From: Hahella sp. CCB-MM4 | GTDB taxonomy: Bacteria; Pseudomonadota; Gammaproteobacteria; Pseudomonadales; Oleiphilaceae | Length of the DNA stretch: 64,000 bases | Assembly (NCBI RefSeq): GCF_002260525.1 | Contig: NZ_MRYI01000011.1 | Span: 124,001-188,000, forward strand | Direction of reading: 5' to 3' | Shown here: positions 30,915-41,941 of the stretch, piece after piece | Layout: each line of letters begins with the position of its first letter | Numbering within the stretch: position 1 is the first letter of the stretch | Notes under the pieces: generated by a model | The model's input: only the letters and a program-made list of their open reading frames with translations | Told to the model about the DNA's origin: nothing | The model's database searches: none | Made by a program: the position numbers and the translations under genes

Positions 30915-32393
30915 CTAATTCTTCTCTTCTTCCAGCATCAAACCGGTTTCAGCCAGTTTTCCGGCAATCGCGCCAACATCCCCGGCTCCCTGGGTCACCA
31001 GCAGGTCACCATCCTGCAGAACCCGGCTGAGAACAACGCGAACGTCTTCCCCGCGCTCAACGAAAATCGGGTCGATCTGTCCGCGCTGGCGAATAGAACG
31101 ACACAGGCTACGGCCATCTGCTCCGGGGATTTCTTTTTCCCCGGCCGGATAAACATCCAGCAGCACCAAGACATCCACCTTGGACAGCACCTGGACAAAG
31201 TCTTCATACAAGTCACGGGTGCGGGTATAGCGATGAGGCTGGAACACCACGACTAGCCGCTTATCCTTCCAACCATCCCGGATGGCCTTGATCGTTGCTT
31301 CCACTTCACGCGGATGGTGACCGTAATCGTCCACCAGCATGACCTGTCCACCATTGACCACCGGATATTCGCCGTAAACCTGGAACCGGCGGCCAACGCC
31401 TTGGAATTTTGCCAATCCATCAATGATCGCCTGATCCGCAATACCTTCATCAGACGCCACGGCAATCGTCGCCAGAGCATTCAATACATTGTGGCGTCCA
31501 GGCATATTCAGGCGGATGTTCAGATCCGGATACCCGGCAGGACGCTTGGCAACAAAGCGGATTTCCTGCTCGTGCTGGGTCAACTCCTCAGCCCGGATGT
31601 CCGCATCCTTGGAAAATCCATAGGTAATCACCGCGCGGCCTACACGAGGAATCACTTCCCGTACTACCGGATCATCCACACACATGACCGCTGTTCCGTA
31701 AAACGGAAGGTTGTGCAGGAAATCCACAAATGTCTGTTTCAGCCTGTCGAAATCGCCGCCATAGGTATGCATATGATCCGCATCAATATTGGTGACAATT
31801 GACACCATCGGCGTCAGATGCAGGAATGACGCATCGCTCTCATCCGCCTCTGCCACCAGGAACCTGGAAGCTCCCATCTTGGCATTTGTACCCGCACTGT
31901 TGAGCCGACCACCAATCACAAACGTCGGATCAAGCCCGGCCTCAGCAAACACCGAAGCAACCAGACTCGTGGTCGTGGTCTTACCGTGAGTTCCGGCAAC
32001 GGCAATCCCATGACGATAGCGCATGATTTCGGCCAACATTTCGGCGCGGGCAATCACAGGAATCCGCTGCTCTTTAGCCGCCACAACCTCTGGATTGTCC
32101 TGTGCGACGGCACTGGAAATCACCACCACATTGGCACCACTGATATTCTCGGATTTATGCCCGATCATCACCTTCGCACCCAGTTGACGCATATGTGCAA
32201 TTACCGCGGACTCTTTGATATCGGAACCACTGATGTCATAACCCTGGTTCAACAAGACCTCGGCAATACCGCACATCCCGGAACCACCGATACCGACAAA
32301 GTGAATCTGTCTGACCCGTCTCATTTCCGGGGGTTCCCACAACTCCAGAGTTGCCGGTTCTGCTGCCACTGTTGTCACTTTGTCTTTGCTCAT
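30915..32393 (-). CDS. murC: UDP-N-acetylmuramate--L-alanine ligase
   Basis: Adds L-Ala to UDP-MurNAc. About 492 residues from [12 protein letters not shown]. The N-terminal Rossmann motif is [18 protein letters not shown]; the Mur-ligase ATP loop is [18 protein letters not shown]. This ATG overlaps the murG stop (ATGA); the frame is open six codons further upstream, but the overlap fits the rest of the cluster. The N-terminal extension before [10 protein letters not shown] (about 30 residues) is somewhat long and acidic. Confidence 0.97.
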   Translation of the reverse strand: MSKDKVTTVAAEPATLELWEPPEMRRVRQIHFVGIGGSGMCGIAEVLLNQGYDISGSDIKESAVIAHMRQLGAKVMIGHKSENISGANVVVISSAVAQDNPEVVAAKEQRIPVIARAEMLAEIMRYRHGIAVAGTHGKTTTTSLVASVFAEAGLDPTFVIGGRLNSAGTNAKMGASRFLVAEADESDASFLHLTPMVSIVTNIDADHMHTYGGDFDRLKQTFVDFLHNLPFYGTAVMCVDDPVVREVIPRVGRAVITYGFSKDADIRAEELTQHEQEIRFVAKRPAGYPDLNIRLNMPGRHNVLNALATIAVASDEGIADQAIIDGLAKFQGVGRRFQVYGEYPVVNGGQVMLVDDYGHHPREVEATIKAIRDGWKDKRLVVVFQPHRYTRTRDLYEDFVQVLSKVDVLVLLDVYPAGEKEIPGADGRSLCRSIRQRGQIDPIFVERGEDVRVVLSRVLQDGDLLVTQGAGDVGAIAGKLAETGLMLEEEKN

Positions 32394-33478
32394 GCGCAAG
32401 CCTCCAGGCAATAACGAACCACGCTCTGAGTGGCCTCAGGCTGCGCCAGTTGATTGGCTTTATCGGCCATGTCCAGCAGCCTCTCGGGCTGCGCCAGTAA
32501 TTGGCTGATACTGCTTGCCAACTTATCCACCGTTAATTCTGCTTGTTGAAAAATAATGGCTGCCCCAGCCTGCTCCAGATATCTGGCATTCGCCGTCTGG
32601 TGATCATCCACCGCATAGGGATACGGCACCAGGATCGCCCCGACACCGACCGCAGTCAGCTCTGTCAGGGTTAAGGCGCCGGCCCTGCAAATGACCAGAT
32701 CCGCCTTTTCGTAGATGTCTCTCATATCGTGGAGAAAATCGAAAACCTGGGCGTCAACTCCAGACTGCTCATACAGAGCTCTGCAAGACTCCTCTTTTCC
32801 TGCTCCAGCCTGATGAATAACGGCTGGACGATCATGTTCCTCAATTTTTGCCATGGCTGCGGGCACTATTTCATTCAGGGCCTGAGCACCACGACTGCCG
32901 CCGAGCACGACAACAGTCGGACGTCGGCTGCCGATCCCTCTCTCCTTTGGAGACGCCAGCGTCGTCAATTCCTGTCTGACGGGGTTGCCCACCGTATGCA
33001 CCTTATCCTTGCCGACAATTTCCTTACCGGTAAATGCTCCGGGAAATGCCTGTAAAACTGTTTTGGCCCATTTGGCCAGCCAACGATTCGTCATGCCGGC
33101 AATCGCGTTTTGTTCGTGGATCACCAAAGGTGTCCGGGTCAACATGGCCACAATTCCACCAGGGCCGGCAGCGAACCCGCCCATGCCCAGAACACAATCC
33201 GGATGCTCCCTGCGGTATACCTTGTACGCCTGCCAAAGTGCCCGCAGCAGATTCAAAGGGGCCTTGATCAAAGTCATCACCCCTTTACCGCGCAATCCAC
33301 CGATGCTCAGAAGCTGCATCGGAATATCGGTATTGCCGATAATGCGTTCTTCCATACCACCGGCCGAGCCCAGCCATACCACGCGGGCACCGTTTTGCCG
33401 TAGTGCTTCAGCGGCAGCGAGGGCCGGATAAACGTGCCCACCCGTGCCTCCCGCCATCACCAGGAAAGTCTTACTCAT
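32390..33478 (-). CDS. murG: Lipid II synthase (UDP-GlcNAc transferase) MurG
   Basis: Peripheral inner-membrane glycosyltransferase that adds GlcNAc to lipid I. 362 residues. The glycine-rich start [19 protein letters not shown] and the second motif [17 protein letters not shown] bind the diphosphate; the UDP-GlcNAc site includes [14 protein letters not shown]. It overlaps ftsW by 4 bases and murC by 4 bases. Confidence 0.98.
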   Translation of the reverse strand: MSKTFLVMAGGTGGHVYPALAAAEALRQNGARVVWLGSAGGMEERIIGNTDIPMQLLSIGGLRGKGVMTLIKAPLNLLRALWQAYKVYRREHPDCVLGMGGFAAGPGGIVAMLTRTPLVIHEQNAIAGMTNRWLAKWAKTVLQAFPGAFTGKEIVGKDKVHTVGNPVRQELTTLASPKERGIGSRRPTVVVLGGSRGAQALNEIVPAAMAKIEEHDRPAVIHQAGAGKEESCRALYEQSGVDAQVFDFLHDMRDIYEKADLVICRAGALTLTELTAVGVGAILVPYPYAVDDHQTANARYLEQAGAAIIFQQAELTVDKLASSISQLLAQPERLLDMADKANQLAQPEATQSVVRYCLEACA

Positions 33479-34638
33479 GATCGACCTCCCTCAGATTCTG
33501 ATGCACTTCCAAGCTCTGCCCTGATGCGCAGAAGGATCCCGACACACAGACAACTGATAATAAGGCTGCTGCCGCCGTAACTGATCAACGGCAGTGTCAG
33601 TCCTTTCGTAGGCAACAATCCGGTGTTTACCCCCAGGTTAATCAGAGCCTGAACTCCCAATAACAACGTGATGCCATAACCCACATAAGCATTGAACAAT
33701 TGACCGGCTTTCTCGGCGGAGCGGGCGATGGACATTCCCCGCCACAGCAACACACCGTATAGAGCCAGTACTACCAGCACACCAATTAACCCCAACTCCT
33801 CACCAATAATGGCAAACACAAAGTCTGTGTGAGCCTCCGGCAGATAAAACAGCTTCTGTACACTGTTACCCAGGCCCACTCCGGTCAGCTCCCCTCTCCC
33901 AAACGCAATCAACGACTGGGTAAGCTGATATCCAGAATTAAACTGGTCCGCCCAGGGATCGGTATAAGCTGTCAACCGTTTCAGACGATAAGGCTGTGAT
34001 ATCGCCAATAAGGCCACACTGGAGACACACATCACCAGCAAAGCCCCGAAGTGTTTCAACGCCACACCGCTGAGGAAGATCATTCCGACAATCGCCGACA
34101 TGATGACCACCAGCGCGCCAAAATCAGGCTCCATCAGCAACAGTAGTGCGACCAGCATTAACACCAGCAACGGCTTGATAAATCCCCACCAGCTGCCACG
34201 AACCTCGTCCATCCGCCGTACCAGATAGCTGGCGGTATAGATCACCATGCATACCTTGGCGATTTCCGATGGCTGGATATTGATAATCCCCAACCCAACC
34301 CAGCGGGTACTGCCGTTTACAGTCCTGCCGATGCCCGGGATCAGAACCGCCAGGAGCACCGCCAATGCAATGGCCAGCAATACCCAGCTCTGTTCATGCC
34401 ACCACCGTAACGGCACCCGTAACATGGCAAACCCGACAAACAACCCAATCAGGATGTATGCGCCGTGCCGCCAGAAGTAATAAAGCGCTTGATGGTTTCT
34501 GACATCCGCTACATCCAAAGATGCAGAGGTCACCATCACCAGACCAAACGCCAGCAAGGCAATTGCAGCTCCCAACAGAGGAAGATCCACTTCCACCGCG
34601 TGGGATATTCGATGATGACTAAGCGTCATTGTTGTCAT
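33475..34638 (-). CDS. ftsW: Divisome glycosyltransferase FtsW
   Basis: SEDS-family peptidoglycan polymerase working with FtsI at the septum. About 387 residues with roughly ten membrane helices. Conserved stretches include NGSTRWVGLGIINIQPSEIAK and the C-terminal TKGLTLPLISYGGSSLI. I start it at 34638, where ATGA overlaps the murD stop; the open frame extends 5 codons further. The catalytic aspartate region is in the large periplasmic loop (LPEAHTDFVFAIIGEELG). Confidence 0.97.
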   Translation of the reverse strand: MTTMTLSHHRISHAVEVDLPLLGAAIALLAFGLVMVTSASLDVADVRNHQALYYFWRHGAYILIGLFVGFAMLRVPLRWWHEQSWVLLAIALAVLLAVLIPGIGRTVNGSTRWVGLGIINIQPSEIAKVCMVIYTASYLVRRMDEVRGSWWGFIKPLLVLMLVALLLLMEPDFGALVVIMSAIVGMIFLSGVALKHFGALLVMCVSSVALLAISQPYRLKRLTAYTDPWADQFNSGYQLTQSLIAFGRGELTGVGLGNSVQKLFYLPEAHTDFVFAIIGEELGLIGVLVVLALYGVLLWRGMSIARSAEKAGQLFNAYVGYGITLLLGVQALINLGVNTGLLPTKGLTLPLISYGGSSLIISCLCVGILLRIRAELGSASESEGGRS

Positions 34639-35975
34639 AACGCCCTCACCCATCGTTTGAACTCTTCGCCCCGCTCCACATAGTTACGGAACATATCCAG
34701 ACTTGCGCAGGCAGGGGATAACAACACCAGATCCCCTCCATTGCTCAGCGAAGCTGCAGTAGATACAGCTTCCTGCATTGTATTGACCTCGTGTACCGGC
34801 ATTTTCGCTGCCAGACCATCCCTCAACAGCTGACGATCCTCTCCGAGTACCACGGCCGCATGGACATATCGCTCCATACAGTCAAACAACGCACTAAAAT
34901 CCTGACCCTTGCCCTGGCCACCACATATCAGAATCAAATTGCCGGCGGTGACAGGTCCCAATCCTTCCAGCGCCGCAATGGTGGCACCAACGTTTGTGGC
35001 TTTGGAGTCATTGATGAAATCGACACCGTTGACAGATTCCACCCACTCACACCGATGCTCCAACCCTGTAAAATCCTTCAGCGTCTCCAGGCAAATCGGC
35101 AACGACAACCCAGCAGCTTCCGCCAATGCCAGCGCCGCCAGAGCATTGCTCCAGTTATGACGCCCTTTGATTCGGAGTTCGTCAGTATCCAGCAACACTT
35201 CATTGCCCTTGGCCAGAAAATGCTTGTCACCTGAACTCACCAGTCCGAACTGCCGCGGCTCTGGAGATGAAAGGCTAAACCAGGTGACAGCCGCTCCCTG
35301 AATCATGGGAGGCTGAGCCAATACATCGTCCTTGTTCAGCACCAGATGCTGACAACCAAAGAACACTCTCATCTTCGCCAAGTGATAGGCCATCATGTCC
35401 GGATAGCGGTCCATGTGATCCTGCGACAGATTCAAAACGGTCGCGGCTTTAGCCTCTAGCTTTTCAGTGGTTTCAAGTTGGAAGCTGGACAGCTCCACCA
35501 CGTACAGCTCGACTTCAGGTGCCAACAGATCCAGCACAGGCGTTCCCAGGTTGCCTCCAACAGCGACCTGGACACCACATGCCTTGGCCATTTCCCCGAC
35601 CATGGAAGTCACAGTGCTTTTACCGTTACTGCCGGTGATGGCAATAATCGGTGCCTTAGCTTCCTGACTGAACACATCAACATCGCCGCGCACAATGACC
35701 TTATCGCTCACCGCTGCGATATCAGGGTGAGCCAGCGCCACACCCGGGCTCAACCAGATTTCCGAAGCCTCACCGAGTTTCTCCCGATCCAGGCTACCAG
35801 TCACAATGTCGACATCCGGACAAAGATTCTTCAGCTCTTCCAGACCAGGCGGAACATCACGGGTATCCATCACCGAGAACGACATACCCTTCGCGTGCAG
35901 ATACCGAGCACAGGAAAGCCCGGTTACTCCCAAACCGACGATCACAATATGTCGATCACGCGCAAGAATGGTCAT
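34635..35975 (-). CDS. murD: UDP-N-acetylmuramoylalanine--D-glutamate ligase
   Basis: Adds D-Glu to UDP-MurNAc-L-Ala. 446 residues; HIVIVGLGVTGLSCARYL is the N-terminal nucleotide-like motif and AITGSNGKSTVTSMVGEM the ATP loop. NDSKATNVGATIAALEG is typical of MurD. An in-frame TAA lies 10 codons before the ATG, so the start is well bounded. Its 5' leader (35976-36096) contains a 3 x 21 bp tandem repeat not expected in this cluster. Confidence 0.97.
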   Translation of the reverse strand: MTILARDRHIVIVGLGVTGLSCARYLHAKGMSFSVMDTRDVPPGLEELKNLCPDVDIVTGSLDREKLGEASEIWLSPGVALAHPDIAAVSDKVIVRGDVDVFSQEAKAPIIAITGSNGKSTVTSMVGEMAKACGVQVAVGGNLGTPVLDLLAPEVELYVVELSSFQLETTEKLEAKAATVLNLSQDHMDRYPDMMAYHLAKMRVFFGCQHLVLNKDDVLAQPPMIQGAAVTWFSLSSPEPRQFGLVSSGDKHFLAKGNEVLLDTDELRIKGRHNWSNALAALALAEAAGLSLPICLETLKDFTGLEHRCEWVESVNGVDFINDSKATNVGATIAALEGLGPVTAGNLILICGGQGKGQDFSALFDCMERYVHAAVVLGEDRQLLRDGLAAKMPVHEVNTMQEAVSTAASLSNGGDLVLLSPACASLDMFRNYVERGEEFKRWVRAL

Positions 35976-35990
35976 TCGATCCTGTCTCTC

Positions 35991-36087
35991 AATACCAACT
36001 TAGCTGCTCTCATTACTGACTCAGCTGTTCTCATTACCGACTCAGCTGCTCTCATTACTGACTCGGCTCCGCCCAATACCAACTTAG
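35991..36087. repeat. Tandem 21-bp repeat (three copies) between mraY and murD
   Basis: Three head-to-tail units at 36003-36023, 36024-36044 and 36045-36065, each close to GCTGCTCTCATTACTGACTC plus one base, differing at one to three positions. A 13-base direct repeat AATACCAACTTAG flanks the array at 35991-36003 and 36075-36087. On the coding (minus) strand it forms most of the 121-base murD leader. There are no spacers, so it is not a CRISPR. Confidence 0.9.
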
Positions 36088-36096
36088 ATCCGGTGT

Positions 36097-37179
36097 TTAC
36101 CGAATCTTCAAAGTTGCCAATCCAACCAAAACCAATACCACCGTAATCACCCAGAAACGGACAATTACCCGCGGTTCAGGCCAGCCTTTTAACTCAAAGT
36201 GATGATGCAGTGGCGCCATACGGAAAATACGCCGTCCGGTCAGCTTGAACGAAGCAACCTGCAAAATGACGGAGACTGTCTCCATCACAAACACACCGCC
36301 CATCACAAACAGCACGATCTCCTGTCGGACAATAACGGCAACCACTCCTAGAGCGGCTCCCAACGCCAAAGCTCCCACATCACCCATAAATACCTGGGCC
36401 GGATAGGTGTTGAACCACAAGAATCCAAGTCCGGCACCTACCAAGGCACCAAGGAAGATAATCAACTCACCGGTTCCCGGCAGATACGGAATATGCAGAT
36501 ACTCCGCAAACTTCACATGGCCGCTCAGGTAAGCGAATATTGCCAGCGCACCTCCCACCATGACAGTCGGCATGATGGCCAATCCATCCAATCCATCAGT
36601 CAGGTTGACCGCATTACTACTGCCCACAATCACCAGATAGGTCAGGACAATGAAGCCAGCCCCCAAAGGTATCGCCACTTCCTTAAACAAAGGCACAATC
36701 AACGCCGTTTCATCGACGGTTTGAGCCGTTTCATAAAGCAACCAGGCTGCCGCCAGACCGAATACTGACTGCCACAAATATTTCCAGCGGGCGGGCAATC
36801 CCTTCGGATTACGCTCAACCACCTTGCGCCAGTCATCAACCCACCCGATGGCACCAAACAGCAAGGTTGTGGCCAGAGTAATCAGCACGTAGCGGTTACT
36901 CAGGTCAGACCAGAGCAGTGTGCTGACGGCAATTGCCACCAGAATCAACGCGCCACCCATGGTAGGCGTTCCCGCTTTGCTGAAATGGCTTTCCGGACCG
37001 TCATCACGTACTGCCTGGCCGATCTGGTAGTAACTCAGTTTCCGTATCATCACAGGCCCGACCACCAGCGAAATCACCAACGCGGTTAACACGCCGAAAA
37101 TCGCGCGTAGTGTCAAATACTGGAAGACGCTGAAAATGCTGAAATACTGCGCCAGGAATTCAGCTACCCAAACTAACAT
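36097..37179 (-). CDS. mraY: Phospho-MurNAc-pentapeptide translocase
   Basis: Integral membrane enzyme that loads the sugar-pentapeptide on undecaprenyl phosphate to give lipid I. 360 residues, exactly the E. coli length, with ten helices. Key stretches are [24 protein letters not shown] (the acidic catalytic site) and [15 protein letters not shown]; the late [15 protein letters not shown] is the histidine motif. It is separated from murF by 99 bases and from murD by the tandem-repeat leader. Confidence 0.98.
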   Translation of the reverse strand: MLVWVAEFLAQYFSIFSVFQYLTLRAIFGVLTALVISLVVGPVMIRKLSYYQIGQAVRDDGPESHFSKAGTPTMGGALILVAIAVSTLLWSDLSNRYVLITLATTLLFGAIGWVDDWRKVVERNPKGLPARWKYLWQSVFGLAAAWLLYETAQTVDETALIVPLFKEVAIPLGAGFIVLTYLVIVGSSNAVNLTDGLDGLAIMPTVMVGGALAIFAYLSGHVKFAEYLHIPYLPGTGELIIFLGALVGAGLGFLWFNTYPAQVFMGDVGALALGAALGVVAVIVRQEIVLFVMGGVFVMETVSVILQVASFKLTGRRIFRMAPLHHHFELKGWPEPRVIVRFWVITVVLVLVGLATLKIR

Positions 37180-37278
37180 CGGCGATGTTTCCTATTCGTT
37201 TTTAAAAGTTCACTGTTCATATTAAAGGTGAGTTCGCACCCACTCTGTCGCATCACTCGCGTCACAAGCAGCGATTGT

Positions 37279-38640
37279 TCACTGCTCACCGGCTACCAGA
37301 GCCTCCACGACTTCTTCCATCCTGGCGCTGCGGGATCCTTTGACCAACACCACATCTCCCGCACGAATGTTTCGCTTCAACTCTGCGATTAATTCCTGGT
37401 TGTTGCTTCCTGCAAATACCCCGGCACCAAATCCCTGCCGATAGCTTTCTGCCCAGGCACCTGTGACATAGCACAGATCCACGCCCAGATTTTTTGCATA
37501 CTCAGCCACGTCCCGATGCGCTTCTTCCACATCGCTGCCAAGCTCACCCATATGCCCCAGTACCGCGATATGACGACCAGGATGCCGAGCCAGCACATCC
37601 AGAGCCGCCTTCATCGAAGTAGGGTTCGCGTTATAGGTGTCATCCAGAACAACCACATTTCCCGCACCCACTTTTCTGTTCATGCGGCCTTTTGCAGCCG
37701 GAGTGTGCTCAAGTCCGGCAACAATCTGGCTTAGTGGTATATTCACTCCAATTGCCGCGGCGGCGGCAGATAGAGCATTCCGGACACTATGTTCTCCTGC
37801 GAATGGCAGGCTCACTCTCGCTTCTCCAATGGGGGTCACCAGATCAAAAAGCGATACGTCAGCCCCCAACTCAATATTCTCTGCGCGTACATCCGCGCTA
37901 TCCGCAAGACCAAAGCTGACAATGCGACGTTCTCCAGCCATGGCCACCCAGGTCAGGTAATGAGGGTCGTCCGCATTGAGCACTGCCACACCCGCGTCAG
38001 AGAGACCTTCAACAATCTCTCCTTTGGCGCGAACAATGTTTTCCAGACTGCCAAATCCTTCAATATGTGACGCGACCGCATTGTTCAATATTGCGACCTC
38101 CGGCTGAACCAGCCGAACGGTATAGGCTATTTCCCCAAGACCACTGGCGCCCAACTCAAATACCGCAGCCTCATGCTCATCCGACAGCTTCAGCAGGCTT
38201 ATGGGAACACCAAAATGGTTGTTCAGGTTCCCTTCGGTTTTACATACCGCCGACACCTGTCCAAATATACTGGCCACCATTTCCTTCACGGTGGTCTTGC
38301 CAACGCTGCCGGTGATTGCCACGACAGGTCCTGTAAACCTTGCTCTGTTGGCAGCGCCAATCAAACCAAACGCCTTGTTTGTATCACTCACAATCACTTG
38401 TGTGGCATCCACGCCTTCCAAGCGGTGATCAACCAACATTGCAGAGACCCCTTTTGCGGCAACTTGGGGAGCAAAAACATGGGCGTCAAAGCGTTCGCCC
38501 TTGAGCGCAACAAAAAGCGCTCCGGAACAGTCTTTCCGGGAATCTGTCACCACATTGTCAATGACTTGCACGGTCCCTTGATGCAGGCCCTTGCAACTCA
38601 CGGCGATATCCTCACTGGTCCAGTGGCCGATCACACCCAT
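37279..38640 (-). CDS. murF: UDP-MurNAc-tripeptide--D-Ala-D-Ala ligase
   Basis: Last cytoplasmic ligase of the pentapeptide pathway. 453 residues: N-terminal domain with VVTDSRKDCSGALFVALKGER, central ATP loop VAITGSVGKTTVKEMVAS, and the C-terminal LDDTYNANPTSMKAALDVL motif typical of MurF. The start overlaps the end of murE by 10 bases. Confidence 0.97.
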   Translation of the reverse strand: MGVIGHWTSEDIAVSCKGLHQGTVQVIDNVVTDSRKDCSGALFVALKGERFDAHVFAPQVAAKGVSAMLVDHRLEGVDATQVIVSDTNKAFGLIGAANRARFTGPVVAITGSVGKTTVKEMVASIFGQVSAVCKTEGNLNNHFGVPISLLKLSDEHEAAVFELGASGLGEIAYTVRLVQPEVAILNNAVASHIEGFGSLENIVRAKGEIVEGLSDAGVAVLNADDPHYLTWVAMAGERRIVSFGLADSADVRAENIELGADVSLFDLVTPIGEARVSLPFAGEHSVRNALSAAAAAIGVNIPLSQIVAGLEHTPAAKGRMNRKVGAGNVVVLDDTYNANPTSMKAALDVLARHPGRHIAVLGHMGELGSDVEEAHRDVAEYAKNLGVDLCYVTGAWAESYRQGFGAGVFAGSNNQELIAELKRNIRAGDVVLVKGSRSARMEEVVEALVAGEQ

Positions 38641-40169
38641 CCCCCCGCCTGTCGAGGTTCATTTCCTTTCTTTACAATCAGTTGCTCCAGTGTTTCCCTG
38701 GCGATTTTGCTATCAGAGAATGCCAACCGAACGCCATTCACTTCCTGGTAGTCTTCATGCCCTTTACCCGCCAACAACACCATATCTCCGGGCTTTGCAT
38801 GCCGGATGGCATATTCAATCGCCTTATCCCGTGGCTGGATAACCGCCGCATTCTCGGGTTGTTCCAATCCTTTAAGGATGTCGGCAATAATCAGCTGAGG
38901 GTCTTCCGTGCGAGGGTTGTCATCGGTAATCACCACCTGATCCGCCAGAGACTCAGCAATCTCCCCCATCAAAGGGCGTTTGCCGGGATCCCGATCCCCC
39001 CCGCAACCAAATACACACCATAGGGTTCCGCGACAATGAACTCGCAAAGCCTGCAGCACGACGCTCAGGGCATCAGGTGTATGGGCATAGTCCACCACCA
39101 CGGAAGGGCGGCCATGTGCGGTGTCATTCGTCTGCAAACGCTCCACTCTCCCGGGAACAGCCGTAAGACTGGTCATTGCCTGGGCGATTGACGTCAATGA
39201 ATGCCCCAGACTCAACAGACACGCTGTTGCTGCCAGCACATTAGACAAATTGAACTCACCAACCAATGAGACGTTCACTGGGATAGCGTCGCCTGCATAG
39301 GCCAGATCAAACCCGATTCCTTGATCCCGATACATGGCATTGCGAGCCTGTACCCTGGCTACCCGTTCATCAGTGGAAGAATAAGTAACGGTATTTTCCC
39401 CCACCATTTCCAAAGCCCAACGACGACCGGTTGCATCGTCTAGGTTGATCACCTTCTTGATCCCTGGCAACGTCAGCAGTTGCTTCTTGGCTTCTTCATA
39501 AGCTTCCATCGTGCCGTGATAATCCAGGTGATCCCGGCTCAAATTGGTAAACACGCCAACCTTAAAGCGAACTCCGGCAACCCGATACTGGTCCATCGCA
39601 TGTGAGGAAACTTCCATCGCCACCAGACGAATACCCTGTTCATACAACTGCGCCAGATGTCGATGGGTTGTCACCGCTTCAGGCGTAGTATGGGTAGTCG
39701 ACGCTAAAGCGCCGGGCTTACCAATTCCCAATGTACCGATCACTGCGGCGGAGGTTCCCATGGTTTCCGCTAACTCGGCAATGTAGTGGGTAACCGAAGA
39801 CTTGCCGTTTGTACCGGTGACCCCGATGACTGTCATTCCGGCAGTCACCTGACCAAAAAAGCGATGGGCGATGTGTCCTATCAGCGGGCGTACTTCTTCC
39901 AGCTCAACAAACACCACATTGCTTCTTTCATAGACCTGCGCCCGCTCTCCAGTCAGCACAATGGCGCTGGCACCACGCGCAAGGGCTTCATCTATATAGT
40001 CCTGCCCATGGCTACTAACTCCCTCCGCGGCGATAAATAATGCGCCACGGGTAATTTTTCGGCTGTCCTGCTGGATATCTCCCACCCAGCAATCAAGGCA
40101 CGCCGGCACGCTAACCCAGTCAGACAACAGGTCGCTCAGTTTTTTCTGTGCTTTTCCCGCCATGTTCAT
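38631..40169 (-). CDS. murE: UDP-MurNAc-dipeptide--meso-diaminopimelate ligase
   Basis: Adds the third peptide residue. 512 residues. ATP loop VIGVTGTNGKSSVTHYIAEL; the segment DNPRTEDPQLII matches the DNPR motif that selects meso-diaminopimelate over lysine, consistent with a Gram-negative wall. The start overlaps the ftsI stop by 4 bases. An alternative start two codons in (MAGKAQKK) is possible. Confidence 0.97.
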   Translation of the reverse strand: MNMAGKAQKKLSDLLSDWVSVPACLDCWVGDIQQDSRKITRGALFIAAEGVSSHGQDYIDEALARGASAIVLTGERAQVYERSNVVFVELEEVRPLIGHIAHRFFGQVTAGMTVIGVTGTNGKSSVTHYIAELAETMGTSAAVIGTLGIGKPGALASTTHTTPEAVTTHRHLAQLYEQGIRLVAMEVSSHAMDQYRVAGVRFKVGVFTNLSRDHLDYHGTMEAYEEAKKQLLTLPGIKKVINLDDATGRRWALEMVGENTVTYSSTDERVARVQARNAMYRDQGIGFDLAYAGDAIPVNVSLVGEFNLSNVLAATACLLSLGHSLTSIAQAMTSLTAVPGRVERLQTNDTAHGRPSVVVDYAHTPDALSVVLQALRVHCRGTLWCVFGCGGDRDPGKRPLMGEIAESLADQVVITDDNPRTEDPQLIIADILKGLEQPENAAVIQPRDKAIEYAIRHAKPGDMVLLAGKGHEDYQEVNGVRLAFSDSKIARETLEQLIVKKGNEPRQAGGWV

Positions 40170-41941
40170 CCTCCCCGCTCCGCCTTTTTGGAAGCTGAAG
40201 CCATCAGCGCCGGATGAATATCCGGAGCAACATTGAGAAGACGCAGCGAATTTGCCATCACCCGGGAAAATACCGGGGCAGAAACTTCGCCACCGTAATA
40301 TTCACCACTTTGAGGACCATTCACTGCCACCACCATCGCCAAACGAGAATTCTCTACTGGAGCCAGACCCGCAAATACAGAGGTATAGTCGTCCTCTGCA
40401 TAACCGCCTCCAGCACTTATGTTATGTACGGTACCGGTCTTACCGGCCACTCGATATTCGGAAATATGGGCACGGGTTCCAGTACCTCCCTGTAGAACCA
40501 CCTGCTCCAGAATACCTTTTAATGACTCGGCCACCTTTTCTGACATCACCCGCTGCGAAGGCAGACCTTTCTGCCCGCCTTTAATCAGGCTGACAGGGTG
40601 ACGCATTCCACCTGAAGCAATGGACATGTACGCCTGGGCCAGCTGCAAAGTGGTAGTCGACAAGCCATAACCATAGGACAGTGTGGCCAATCGAACCGGC
40701 TTCCAGTTGCTGTAGTTGGGCAGGCTGCCAATGGCTTCCCCCGGATACTCAATACCCGTGGACTGCCCAAAACCAGCATTAAAGAATGTTTCCCAGACCG
40801 CCTCTCCACCAACTTTGAAGGCGATCCGGCTGGTTCCTACGTTGCTACTCTTCACGACCACTTTCGTCAGCGTCAGCTTTCCATAGTTCCGATGATCACG
40901 AATGGTCCGGCCATTCATTCTCAAATAACCCGGGCTGGTATCTATCACACTATCCGGGGTATACATCCCTGAACTCAGCGCTGCAGACATAGTAAACGGC
41001 TTCATCGTAGAGCCCGGTTCAAAAAGGTCGGTTACCGCTCTGTTACGCAGCTTTTCAGCCTGAATACTTTCCCGGTTATTTGGGTTATACGAAGGCTGAT
41101 TCACCATCGCCAATACTTCGCCGGTCCGGACATCCAGAATCACCATGGAGGCCGAATGAGCCCGATGAGCTTCAACCACTGCCTTCAGCTCCCGGTAGGC
41201 CATATACTGCAGTCGCAGATCTATACTGAGCTGCAAATCCTTACCTGGCAGCGCATCCTGGATCAGGCTCAAGTCCTGAACAACAAAGCCCCTGCGGTCC
41301 TTGAGAACTTTCTTTTTACCCGGGGTGTCCTGCAAATATTGATCGAATATCAGCTCAATTCCTTCCTGGCCTTTCTCATCGATATCCGTCATCCCAACTA
41401 CGTGAGCAGCCACTTCCCCTGCCGGGTAATACCGTTTGAAATCACGCTGGCTGTATAGTCCCTCAAGGTTGAGCTTCATTGCCGCGTCAGCCAGCTCCGG
41501 CGCCATCTGTCGCTGAATGTAGATGAACTCGCGCTCGAAGTTCTGCTCCAGACGCCCTTTCAACTCTTCAGCAGAGCTTCCCAGCAGTTCAGCCAGGGCA
41601 CTCCATCCTGGATTAGAAATATCTACCTGCCGGGGATTAGCCCACAGGGTAACCACCGGCGCACTGACCGCCAGCGGCTCACCGTTGCGATCCAAAATCT
41701 TGCCCCGGGTAGCCGGAATGTCTTCTACCCGGACGGTGCGCAGATCTCCCTGACCACTCAGAAATTCATGATCAATGACCTGCAAATCCACCGCCCGCCA
41801 AGCTACCACGGCAAAACATCCTGCCAGCACCAAAAGCACCAGCAGAAAACGCCAATCGCCCGCGGCAGCTATTGGCTGATCCGCAGGCGATCTGCTTGAT
41901 GCTCCAGTCGTGTGGAGTTTGGCGTTGGGTTGTCGTTTCAT
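40166..41941 (-). CDS. ftsI: Septal peptidoglycan transpeptidase FtsI (PBP3)
   Basis: Cross-links septal peptidoglycan with FtsW. 591 residues: basic cytoplasmic tail, one helix (about 30-50), a pedestal domain and a C-terminal transpeptidase domain. The catalytic triad motifs are visible: S311 and K314 in EPGSTMKPFT, SSN in VVKSSNVGTS, and KTG in RVAGKTGTVHN. It overlaps ftsL and murE by 4 bases each. Confidence 0.98.
   Translation of the reverse strand: MKRQPNAKLHTTGASSRSPADQPIAAAGDWRFLLVLLVLAGCFAVVAWRAVDLQVIDHEFLSGQGDLRTVRVEDIPATRGKILDRNGEPLAVSAPVVTLWANPRQVDISNPGWSALAELLGSSAEELKGRLEQNFEREFIYIQRQMAPELADAAMKLNLEGLYSQRDFKRYYPAGEVAAHVVGMTDIDEKGQEGIELIFDQYLQDTPGKKKVLKDRRGFVVQDLSLIQDALPGKDLQLSIDLRLQYMAYRELKAVVEAHRAHSASMVILDVRTGEVLAMVNQPSYNPNNRESIQAEKLRNRAVTDLFEPGSTMKPFTMSAALSSGMYTPDSVIDTSPGYLRMNGRTIRDHRNYGKLTLTKVVVKSSNVGTSRIAFKVGGEAVWETFFNAGFGQSTGIEYPGEAIGSLPNYSNWKPVRLATLSYGYGLSTTTLQLAQAYMSIASGGMRHPVSLIKGGQKGLPSQRVMSEKVAESLKGILEQVVLQGGTGTRAHISEYRVAGKTGTVHNISAGGGYAEDDYTSVFAGLAPVENSRLAMVVAVNGPQSGEYYGGEVSAPVFSRVMANSLRLLNVAPDIHPALMASASKKAERGG

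Noticed and set aside
36003-36065. CRISPR array
   Set aside because: Three repeats are head-to-tail with no spacers and no cas genes are nearby.
35478-36146. 222-codon plus-strand frame with repeated ITDSA-type units near its end
   Set aside because: The repeats come from the 21-bp DNA array read in frame; most of the frame is antisense to murD.
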